A program made the translations under genes and the position numbers. The notes beneath the pieces are model-generated. The model saw only the letters and a program-made list of their open reading frames with translations. It made no database searches and was not told the origin of the DNA. A DNA stretch of 64,000 nt from Branchiostoma floridae (lineage: Eukaryota > Chordata > Leptocardii > Amphioxiformes > Branchiostomatidae), in assembly GCF_000003815.2 (NCBI RefSeq), contig NC_049980.1, positions 17,326,563-17,390,562 of the forward strand, in the 5' to 3' direction. Below, in pieces: positions 45,327 through 57,500 of the stretch (positions are counted from its first letter, which is position 1; each line of letters opens with the position of its first letter).

Positions 45327-45506
45327 ATGCCGCCTGCTATCGTCGTCCTTGCCCTTTTCACAGCCGCCCTTTGTGCGGTAAACTTGCGGACTGTAGCCGC
45401 GGACGGCCCGAGGATATACAGGAACGAATGGGCCCTTCACGTGGAGGGCGGGACTGCGGCGGCGGACCGGCTAGCCTTCAAGCACGGATTCGTCAACAAA
45501 GGACAG
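45327..45506 (+). CDS. PCSK5: Convertase exon 1 (signal peptide, start of prodomain)
   Basis: The ATG is at 45327 in a good context (gtaccATGC). There are 60 codons, ending in phase 0 at the donor gtgtga. [20 protein letters not shown] is the hydrophobic signal, followed by [20 protein letters not shown] and [15 protein letters not shown], matching the furin prodomain start (W-A---GG, KHGF-N-GQ). A possible acceptor, tccacag, at 45286-45292 hints at a separate 5'UTR exon. Confidence 0.9.
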
Positions 45507-48500
45507 GTGTGATTTCATTGTATTTTATATGTTTAGCCAGAGTTATCTATTTCAAATCAAATCAAATCTATTTCATGTACTAGTTATGGTCAGTGACTGT
45601 AGGCTAACCTTACAGAAAGCTCAGGTAACGTTACCCAACTTGCGCCGTAACTAGATACTGAAAGCAAGGGCGAAGTTTATTTAATCACCTATTCACTTGA
45701 GGTTACACCGCATACTTCCAGGTCAGATACCATGGGACTTAGCGGGTGGGAAACCCAGGGTCAGGGAAGTGCTTACCGCATTTCTTATGTTACAGACGAT
45801 CAATTGTTTATCATTGACTTGAGTATATATTAAGCACTCTCAGTATCCTTCAAGAAGAAATTGTCACAAGTGTCAACTAAGGTGTAGCTTTTGTCGTCTA
45901 AGCAAGAGTGTGTAGTTTAATTAAATTGTTATTAGTTATATACTTAAACACTCTCTAAACATGTGATAGATAAGACCTAATTGGAGATAGAATTATAGCA
46001 TTGTATGTCTGTCAATAGATTGACCAGATCATAGAGAGATGATAGACCATATTCCTTTTATTCTAATCGTAGTAAAATCTACTAGTATCTTCCTCTCTCA
46101 GTCTCTGTAGTTGTCAGCTGTTGTCCTAACTGAAACTATACTCCCATTGTGTAAACTGAACTTTCTAACAAAAGCAATACTACTATCAATAGAACTAGAT
46201 GTGAAGAGAATGTTGTCTACTAGTATCTATTCCCATTATTGCATATAACATAAATAACCATCAAGTCAATCATATTTTCATCATCATGTCAGAAAGTGAA
46301 TTTCCTTGGTAGCACAAATTGATGTATCATTTATCATGTAGCTCTTTAGTCAACATACTACATTGTGTATTATGCAGTTTGATAACCATTCCTATCTAGC
46401 TCAAGGTTCCATTGTGTCCCTTTTCAAACAGACCCTGTAGCTGACCAGGGGCAGGGATGGATACTATAGATTAGTATAATTATAAATTCAGTTACTTTCA
46501 ATGTGGCTTAATTTCACCACAGGAGAGGATTGGGTTTGAAGTGTTTTGAATAAGTGATCCTATAGTATAGTAGTCATTATTATGTATACAACTTGCAACT
46601 ACAACTACAAGAGAGACATATTCACAGTGCCAGGGATTTGGGGTGGAGAGGTCAACAGGAAAACCTGTTGAACTTTTGCTTGAAATTATAACCATTATCA
46701 TCACTCCTATGATGGTGAAATTTCAAGATTTACACTGAACACTAAATACAGTACCATGCTAGGTATTGTATGACCAGCATTACATGACTAGACAAGCATA
46801 GGTGCCAGTATTAGTAACCTGATACTACTTCAAGTGATTTAGGGCTTTCCATGGATCAATTGTTGTATTCTTTGCAATCAATCCAAGCTTTATCAATCTA
46901 TGCCACATGCCCATTGGTGTTTTTGTCCTATAATTTTTTTTTCAGTAATGGTGTTGGTTCATGGCCTGCTTTAGAATGACGACATTATACGGTCGTGCGA
47001 CTGACTTTGTGAGTTTTCGATGGGAAAAATATGTTTATATTACTGACTGTCACTTGTCCGTGTACTATGTGTTAAGTACTGATAATTGCTATGTCTCAAA
47101 TGAGTAGATCAGGCCTGTATTGTTCAAGTGGTTTAAAAAGGGCAACACAAAAGAAGAGGCTAAAGGTCATGCCCAGTTAATGATTGACTAAAGTAAGGCA
47201 CCTACTACATGTACCATAATTACTCACAGGAAGCAACGTCCTTCCTTGCATGAAGTTAGGCCGGCTTTATACAGACAACACTTTCATAGCCGTGCGACTG
47301 TTGTTGTCGACAATGTTGCTGGCAACGATATTTTTAGGCTGTCTAAAGAGGATCAAAATAGTTGTGCGAGGGTTTTTATTGGAATCATTGTGCGACCACC
47401 TCGGACCCAGTCTCGCGACGTTCAGCGGGGGGTCCGCAACCATCCCTCACATGTCTAAAGAAAAATCGTCGCCGGCGACGGGACTGGATCATATGCTAAT
47501 AAGCCTGCAGCATGTTTTTTTTATTCGAAAGGGCATTTTTCTCTGTAAATATACATGCAGTCAGTACTACTACTAGAAACGTATTTTTGTCACCAGAAAC
47601 TGCCTGTTCCAGCGCAATGCCCCGCCACCAGTGGCTACATCCTTCATGATACTAGTAATAATCTGTAATACCACCGGCGGCCACGAACGCCGGGTTTAAT
47701 TCCAGATTTTCCCGTCTCTGTGTCATTCTTTGTTGGGGACAATGTTTGTTTGGAAGCAAAAGAGTAGTAATCTGCTGCATGACGAAAATGAAGAATTCTA
47801 CCGCCACTTTTAATTTGCAAGCAAGAGGTCACTGTGGGTCATGCACGCACCGCAGTGGAATCCTGTGCCGCGGCTGTCCAGCAATACTCTGAATGCATGT
47901 CTAAAGACAACCGTTGCCCACAACGAATAGTTAATAACAGTCGCACGATTATATAAGTATTGTCTGTTTGAAGTGGGCCTTAGTGACTGAGGCACGATCT
48001 ACACACAGTTTTTCCCGATATCGGCGAGCCTACAACCTCTCGCCGACAGCTTTTTCTCATCGTCTAGATGGAACTACTATATCGCCATTACGATATTGGG
48101 AAAATTTCTCCCGAAAGGTCCGCACCATTCGTACGATACCTTACCGATAGCTTAGCAGGGGTCTCCGACAGCTTCGCGTTTGTAGATGCTTCCCGACTTC
48201 GGGAAGGCTCATTAGCATGTAATGCCATTTGGAAAATCGCGCTATTATGTTTATGACTGCAAGCGTCATGGGTGTCCGGCGCCCTACGTTCTAGATCCCT
48301 CCCGACATCTCCACAGATATTGGTAAAAACTGTGTGTAGATTGGGCCTGAGTCACATTGTTTGTTTTGGAGGGTCATGGCACCTTTTGTATCCTGCATCT
48401 GAATCTAAAATTATCTATGGTATTTACACCACACACAGTGTCTGAAAAACAATACAACTATGAACCAATTTTTTGTGTTCCCATTAGAAAGAGAAGACAC

Positions 48501-51500
48501 CAAACATGGGTCGGTGGAGATGTACAAATTGTATAATACCTATTACTTATACTATTATAGTAAGTATTTAGGAATCTACTAGAATGGGAGGCACATTGAA
48601 CTGTCTAATAGTAATACCCAGGCTCTTTGAAGTATGAGGAATTTAGAGCATTAGTTGCTTCAGAGACTAATAAGTAACCTGAATGGAAGTGCCATCCATG
48701 GGAGGCAGGAAGTAAAGTAGGGTACATAAAAGGTTTGACGTCTTCAGGGTAATGAAAAAACATGCCAGAGGTTTTTGGAATTATCACAAGGGAATAATAT
48801 GCTGACTTGTTCATGAGATAATTCTTTCCAGCTGGCAAATAATTGACTAGTACTAGTAGTAGAGCCATACAAAATTGAATTCCTTGTTCCTTATAACTCC
48901 CAATAAATCATAATAAAATCTGCACTACAAAGTGATAATTGCATTGTATATACTCCCCCCCCTCTGCTATGACTTATGGTTGTTGTTCATTCCTGAATGT
49001 TAACAGACCTTTTCTTTGATCTACTTTTGAAGGTAGGGTACCGGTTTTTAATAAAATAAACTGTGACACTTGTAACTTATCCTTGATGTACTCTTTGGTA
49101 TCAACCTGTTGCTTTTTTGAAGTAGCATTGTTAGTATGAACATTACTTTACATTCAACCATCACGTAAAAGATTGCTATACATCTGTCTGTATGAATCAC
49201 AGGAGTTGTAATAATCTTCCTTGTTCTAATTTTACCAGATCGGATCTTTGGAGGACCACTACTTGTTTGTACACAGGAGGACGTGGAAGCGCTCACTGCG
49301 GTCCAGCAGCCACAGACATGCTTTGTTACAGAGGGAACCAGAGGTAAGCACTGCAGATTTAGTACTGGGCTAATTAGGACTGTTGTTAGACAGAGACTTG
49401 GAGAGAGATGTCTGTGGGAAATACACTGCTCATTTCCAGCAAGACATGAATGTCCGGGAATGGAAACTAGGGAAATTAGCTTAGAATGAAACACCAGAAT
49501 CTGTACCTCTATTTTTCTTGGAGGTAAGGCCACACCAATTTGATTTCTTGCTTCTCGGATTTCCCAAGCCATTTTTTTCCGATTTGGAAAAAAAAATTAG
49601 TCCCAAGAAAAATAAATCGATTTACATTATGGTAATAGTAATCAAAAATAAGTAAATGCAACACACATAATTTCAGTATGAAAACAATTCCCTTTATTTA
49701 GAACAGTGGTATCAAATCCAAGGAAGAGATTAATTGGATAAATAATGCCATGGAAAGCTGAAAACTTGACTACTAACCTTGTTTTTTTTTTGTGTTACAT
49801 ATAAAGCCTCATATGTTCACCCAAGACTTTTTGCAATTTTTTTTTACGACCGACAGTCCCAATATTTTTATGAAAAAATCTAAGAAGCAACAAATTGAAT
49901 TGGTGTAGCCTAATGATCCATCTACCATTAGCCCTGGGTAACCTGATAGTAATACAATTTGAGACTAGCAGCCACTAGCAGTTGTCAAAACTATAATAAA
50001 ACTCCCATTGCTCTATGGAAACCCACAGCATTATAGTATTATACAGTCACATGTACCCCACATATGCCATCAACATCTTATATTAAATCAGCTGCATCTG
50101 TCACCTTTCCATTCGTGTCACTACACAAGGGAGATGTTAAGCTTATGGATGTGCACAGTCATATTCTGCAACTGTAATATTCTACAAAGGTGATATAGTC
50201 GCAGTGGGGACTGCCCTCATATATTCATTGTGCAGGTTCTGCTGTGTAGCTGGGTTTGTGAAATTGATCCCAAGGTGCTGTGAGGCAATATCGCAATCTA
50301 GATGAGAAATTACATCTGCCACATTCAATCTATAATAAGTGGACCAAGGAGACCTGGAGGTGATGGTGAGTTTTGATTGCATTATGCTTCCAGGATACAG
50401 TATATGCAGAACTCCCAGTGTCAGGTCTTTTCCAAAATCAGTGAACACAGTGAGGAGTTGTGGTGAAGCTTGGGATTTCTGGCTTCAGTCCTATTCATAC
50501 CTTGAGGGACACTTGAACATTCTTGTGCATCCCTGTTTCATCCACTGCCCAGAAGTTTCACCTTGACATTATGACCTGTTGTTAAGTTTTAATACAAATC
50601 AACTTTTTTGCTGAGAGTTTTTGTGTCAATGAGAGCAATATTCATCTATATTCCCTCCTGTTTCATACATGGTTTACTTTGCAATGAGAAGAAATGATTG
50701 CTGATCAGTTTGTTGGTATATATATATATATATTAGATAGTATGGTTAGAAAGCTTGGCAGCCTCTTATTGAAAAACAATTCAATACTGAGAAGTGGATG
50801 ACCCATAAGCAGTGAGGGCATTTCTGATTGAGTTATCTTTATAATTATTGAGTCATTGATTTTCTACTGTTAAGATTATTGTATAACCCTCAGGAGAACA
50901 ATGAGTTGGATTTTCATTATAATTATCTTTCCATCATTTCTCTTTCCTCTATTGTTAAAAGGCATTGTGGCTTCACCCGAGATAAATGTTACGGTTTTGT
51001 TGCATACGAGGTAGAAGTGAAATATCTCTGAGGCAAATAAGGAAACAAAACCTTGGGAAATGAGATCAATATTAGTATGGAGTCAACTGTCACCACCAAT
51101 GTCCATTTTGATTAACTATGCTATTTGCACTGACGCAAGTAGAATGCCCCAAAGGCCAATATCCCTAACTGTACAGTACCTCAGTCAATAAGTTACCTTG
51201 GTCTGGTTGTCGATTTTCCAATTTTGTGCAAACAACCCTATGACTATGTGGACAAAGAAGGCAACACCTCAAGTCAGAAGTTGTCTGTCAGCATTAGTTC
51301 TGTTTAAGACAAACTTAAAACTTAAGACAAACAGATGACATTGTACGTATACAAGGCATTGTACTTTTGAGAGCTGACTATGATGTACAAGAATATGTTC
51401 GTAAATAAATTTTGTGTGTTCTTTTCTCAAAGCCATGAAGCTCTCCTAGCAATCCATCATTGATTTTCTGGGGTTCAATCACAGAATATCGTATGGTCAA

Positions 51501-54500
51501 TTTTATTACCCCCATGGAAAAGTTGAGGTTTAGGTGTATGTGTGTGTATGTGCCTGCACATGTGTGAGTGTGTTTGTGTGGTAAGTATAATTTTAAAGTG
51601 GCGTTGTTCCATTATTTCCTCATATAACATGAATGAATTTTGCTTGGAAATCATGGCAAATTTTGTTTTTCTCAGTTGGTTTTTGTGCTAAGGTTTGCCT
51701 CACAAGAAAAATGCCCTGCTTAATCATCAGTTGTGTCTTCCATATGCCACTGTGCTGTGTCAGAGGACAAACTGAATGTTGTATAACAGCTGCCAAACAA
51801 GTTGACCTTATGCCAGGATTCTAATACCAGTAGCCCCTGAACCAGCTGTAGGTTGTCAGTCAGCTCAGAGTCCCATCTCATGGGGATCCATGACTCACTC
51901 TACACAACATTAGCGGGACTTACAAACATTGAAGGCAAATGCCAAAAGCCACCCTCAGTGGAAACAGAACACTGGTGCCATGTGTCAATCCTGATGTGTT
52001 AACAAGATAGAAAACCTGATGCACTTTTGTTTTTTGGCAAACTGTTGAAGTTTTCTATGATGTAGATTTGTATCACCAGTAAGTTACTTGTTGTATCGGG
52101 CTACTCTACATGTGCTTAATTGTTAATCAATGGCATTCAACATCTTCCTTGAAGTTAACAAATCTTCACAAGGGAATAATAGCCAACAGTGTATATAACT
52201 CCCTTTGTACAACTAATTAGGGGAGTGATAACAGTCAAATTAACCCTCTCCCTTCTGCCTGAGCTCATAGCTCTACAAATTAATGTTGATATCAAATGGC
52301 TGCAGGCCTACATAGCAGGCTGGTCAGACACATCAGATGATAAGGTCTCATTGATGAGTTTCTTCTTTATGCCTGTCTGCAGACAAATGCGTTACTCATT
52401 TCATTTTCTTTATAATTATATGCTTGGAGTTGGTTTATAAAATTTCGGCATTCATTATGCAAATTAGATCCCAAGTTACAATTAATTGATATCAAATTGT
52501 ATCAAGCATTACTTAAGCTATCAGCATACCAAAAATCATGATGATCCTTTGATCCATTCTCTTTCAAAGTCTTTAAATACACCTCTTACTCTCTTCCCTC
52601 TTTCTCAGTTACATATATGACAACTTTGATGAAAGTACTATAATGGAATGCAGTGGATTTATTAACTTTTCCTCATCAATTATGCAAATTACCTGTTTTT
52701 TTGCATAATAAGTATCACATTATATAAATCTTCACTTGGGCTATCTACATGCCAAAAATCATGACAATCCGTCAACACGTTCATATTTTCTCATTAATTA
52801 TGCAAATGAGATCATCATTTGCATGATAAATATGTATTGACATTTCTCTCTTTCTCAGCTACATATGTGACAAGTTTTAAAGTCCTATCATGGAATGTAG
52901 TGAATTTATAAAATATCCTCATTAATTATGCAAATTAGCTGTTGATTTGCATAATTGGTATCTCATTATGTAGGTCTTCACTTACGTTACCAACATACCA
53001 AAAAACATGATGATCCGTCAACATGTTCATATTTTCTCATTAATTATGCAAATGAGGTCATCATTTGCATAATTGATATCTATCGACATTTCTCTCCTTC
53101 CCAGCTACATATGTGACAAGTTTGAAAGTCCTATCATGGAATGCAGTGGATTTATGAATTTTCCTCATTAATTATGCAAATTAGCTGTTGATTTGCATAA
53201 TTAGTATACCATTATGTAAGTCATCACTCATTCTATCTACATACCAAAAATCATGACGATCCGTCAACATGTTGTAGAGTTATTCTCGTCCAAAGTTTGA
53301 AAGGAAACCGGCGCCTGCAGTTCCAAAAAAGCCGCTAGGGGGCCCAAACTCACAGCACTTACTCTCTGCCTCGAGGACTATCTACCACTCAAAAATCATG
53401 ACCACAGTACGTCCAGAACACGAGATATAAAAAATTGAGTTTCCGCTGCAGTACCTTAGCAAGCCGCTAGGGGGCCCATTATCGAACTTGACCTTCGTTT
53501 TCCCGACCCCTACCCACCTACCAAATATCATCGGGATCCATCCAAGGCTTCTCGAGTTATGCTGTTAACACACAGACACACACACACATAGACTCACAAG
53601 CCCAAAACATAACCTTAGCCATTCTGGCAAAGGTAATAATAAATATGATTTGTTCTCTCTGTCATCTCCAGGTGAGATGGTTACAGCAACAAGTTGTGAA
53701 GAGAAGAGTAAAGAGGAGAGTGAAGAGGGTTTACAGCATGTACCCATGGGAGCAGAGAGTCCAACACAGCAGCCCCCAGGTGGACAACCCTGCCCAGCAA
53801 GACAACCACTGGGACCCACACTTTAATGATGAAAAATGGGACAAGATGTGGTACCTGGTGAGTGACCTTGATTCTTTCACTAGAAGGCTGTGTCAAAAGT
53901 TCAGAGTGTACCAACAGGCATCATACCAAAGTTCGTTATTTCTAGGATGATTTCAGTAGAAAACTGATACTAATCTGTGTGCAATTTTTCTCAGATTTAC
54001 TCATTTAGCCCTCTCTTGAAAGTTTTCAAACCAATAAAATTGAGGTCTGAATCTTGGTAAAAGTATGGTGTAGGATGTAAACTGGGACATGTTTTGTCAG
54101 TTTCAATCAATAATCCAGAAAGACTTGCAGACATGCATGACCAAAAGGTTCTCTGCAGATAATGGATGAAGTGCTGACTTTCTCACAAGTACCCTGTAGT
54201 GGCTCTTGCAGTGTAGCACACCCTTGCTGAGTTGATGTAAGTGGGGTGGAATATGGTGCTCACATTCCACAAGGCTGCTTCATGCTAACTACTTGTCACT
54301 CGTCAATGCCGTCACAGAGAAATTCCAACACTAGGGACGTAATAAGTCTCAATTTGTGCCGCTTGGCAGTTTTCATGGCTTCTTGTTTACTGTTTCTTGT
54401 TCCTTAGAAGCTTGCACCATGTCAGGTACACTCTGTAGAATTTCCTGTTTGTACAATATTATATTTTTAGCACTATTTGTGTGGAGGCATCCCTCTTATG

Positions 54501-57500
54501 TCCTCATCCCTCTGTGAAGTAGGGTGTTCTGGTGCATGTAATTTTGTTTTGCACATGTGACACAGGAATTTGTCTTTGCCATCTTTCTCTTGCTGGTATC
54601 AAAGGATCAAAAGCATTGCATATCAATATTGCAAGGGAGAATTCAAAGGTGGAATTATTTTGCCACCTGTTTTGTGCTCTATGTTGTTCATTACAGGCTA
54701 CATTGTAGGTACATACATGCATTATTTACTTCTTACTTTAATTGATAAATAAAGAAAGATTTACCATTAAATGCTATTTTCTCTGTTTCTATACATGAAT
54801 GTGTTACATTGTAAGTTGTGATCAACAGTTTTCTTGTGCACATAAATGCAGTCAATAATTTGATCTATCTTAGTACATGTATCGCCAGGTTGGGCACGAG
54901 ATGCACCTGTTCTCTTGAATCCTGATAATTACTTACTGATGTGCTGCATATACTAGTACATCGTACATGACAGTTTAAATCATGATACCTGTCCAATGTA
55001 TGTGCTTGTATGTTGACGTGTCAAATACTGAGTGTTGACACTAGAGAATGCAGGTTGTATTTATAGTCTTAAAGTTTACAAGTGCATATTTGAAGGCATG
55101 CTGAACAAGTAGGGCTGCTCATCTTGGAATACTGACACCCACTTCACAGCAGTGCACAGATTACAAAGTGGCAGAATGTACAGTACTGCTTTCTATACTA
55201 CGGTACCTGCACTTCATTGTATTACCTCATGGTGGCGCTGTGACTGACAAACCAGTTCTAGTTCTGCCAACTATTTAAGACCTATTGCTACAAAGTACAA
55301 TGTAGCTCAGGCCAGAAGAGCATTTCAGTTTTGGGACTTTGAGGATAATGAACCCATTACTCATATAAACCACCTGTCCTACCTGTACAATACTACTATA
55401 TATGATATTATATCATACCTGTGACGCAAAAACGTTCGATACGGGTGTTCCGGACCGGGCCGTACGCTTCCGTATCGCACAGGTTCGAAAGGCGTATCAC
55501 ACAGGCTTTCTTCGAGTAAATCGAACCATTTTGAGCGGGCCGAATACGGCTCGGTTGGCAATTCGAATACCTGATTCGAACGTTGGAACATTGCTGTTGC
55601 AACACTTTTGGTTCTAGGGCACCAAGTTTGTTCAACTTCTGGCGCATTTCGCATAAAAACATGGGTTTTCTCAGGTGGGTATGTCATAGATAAAATACAA
55701 CACGGTGTATTCCGCATCACCCTCGGTCCCAGCCCTCCTGCAGGTCGGGCTGATACCTCGGCTGATATGGAATACACCATGTTGTATTCTATATATATAA
55801 TACTGTGTTAGTAATAGAGCACTATTTTAGAGGGCAAAACCATTTGCAGTGTTTTCCAGGTTTTAAGATGTACTGGTATATTTTGAGATAACCTGAAAAT
55901 GCAAACTTGATGCTCTTCAGCACTTGTAGAGTACTGAAGGTTAATGTAGCAGATCCTATGAACCTGTCAATGTTATAGTTTTTTACACTTAAAAGATAGA
56001 AATTATTGACACGACCTTAAAAAGAGGTTTCAAAGCTGTTGATTTTTCCCCAGCACTGTGACCGCCCTGACTTTGCGTGTCAGTCCTCTGACATGAACGT
56101 GGAGGCAGCCTGGAAGAAGGGGTACACAGGGAAGGGTGTCGTGGTCTCTATTCTGGATGATGGGATTGAAACGGATCATCCTGACCTGGCTGGTAACTAT
56201 GTAAGTTGTTTTCTTTCCCTTGTTGTTTTTGCTGGCATCAACTAGTAATATGATAAATGTATATATTCACATTACATCAACTAGTAATATGATAAATGTA
56301 TATATTCACATTACATCTAATGTCAAAGCACAATTTTGTTTTACAGAAAGTTTACTCAGCATTTTCAAATATTGTTATTATAGTCATATTTAGTGTTATA
56401 TCCCTAAAGTTTTTAATGCATTTTCCTTTGTCATAATGATTGATGTTTTAGATTTTCTCCATTTGGCCTCTTTGTCATTTATGCATATTTTTGACGGACT
56501 GACAATAACCTTGACTTCCATTCAACTTACTGACTAACTAACTGACGGCCTGACTGACGGATGACTGGACAGGACCCAGGGGCCAGTTATAACATAATCA
56601 CCCACGGCCCTGACCCAACCCCTCCTTATGACCTCATCAACTCCTGCAAGTAAGAAGACAGGATGTCTGAATGATACTTGTGACTGATGGTCTCCCCTTT
56701 GTCAATCATACCATTGACTTACAAGTGCACAGTTTGAGCAAGAAATATTTTTGCTTGTGTATGTAATACTATTGTGAGTAATTCTAAAGCTACAATTTCA
56801 AACAGAAAATACTGGCTTAGTTGCTACTTTAAGACATACTTCATTCGTTCATACACATACACAATAAAAGAGCTGTTAAAGTTTGCATTTCACTTAAATG
56901 TTTGGAGCCATTGTGCACCTTCTTTGGTTAATACAATTAGATGCATTATTATTTATAGTTAATTCACAAATTGGGATGATTTTGACAGTCTGTTTAGTGC
57001 GTCTGAAATCATCACTTCAAAATGTGTCCAAACTATTTTGTATACAATCATATGGCTATTGTATGACAGAGGGGATACTGTTTGCCTTAGAATTACAGAC
57101 TCTTTCTGATTAGATAGCATTAAGTGAAAGAGTAGTTTGCTCAGTCAAACTAATAGGCATTGCTACAATCACAGACAAACTGTATGGCATTGTGTAAAAT
57201 TGATGGCTTCTTTTGGTCACACTTATAACTTGGAAGAGTACTTGTTAGAAATTCTAGTTTGAAAAAAGATTAATAGAGACCTCAATACAGTGTGTCTGTG
57301 AACAAAATGTACCATAGTATTGTAGATGTTAGACATTTTCCTTTATTCTGTAGGATCCAGATGCTAGTAGTGACATTAATGGTGGTACCCTGGACCCAAC
57401 CCCCAGATATGAGTATACCAATGAGAATAGGTAATAGATTCCTATCCTATCTTCCTCACACAGATATGTGCTGTGTGCATTTACATGTATGTCTGACTGT

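Larger units (their letters stand above)
45507..49238 (+). other. Convertase intron 1
   Basis: A 3.7-kb intron, AT-rich, holding two adjacent Harbinger-like MITEs (47259 and 47991) and a possible retroelement tail ((caaat)n at 45552-45568). No further exon recognised. Confidence 0.6.
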
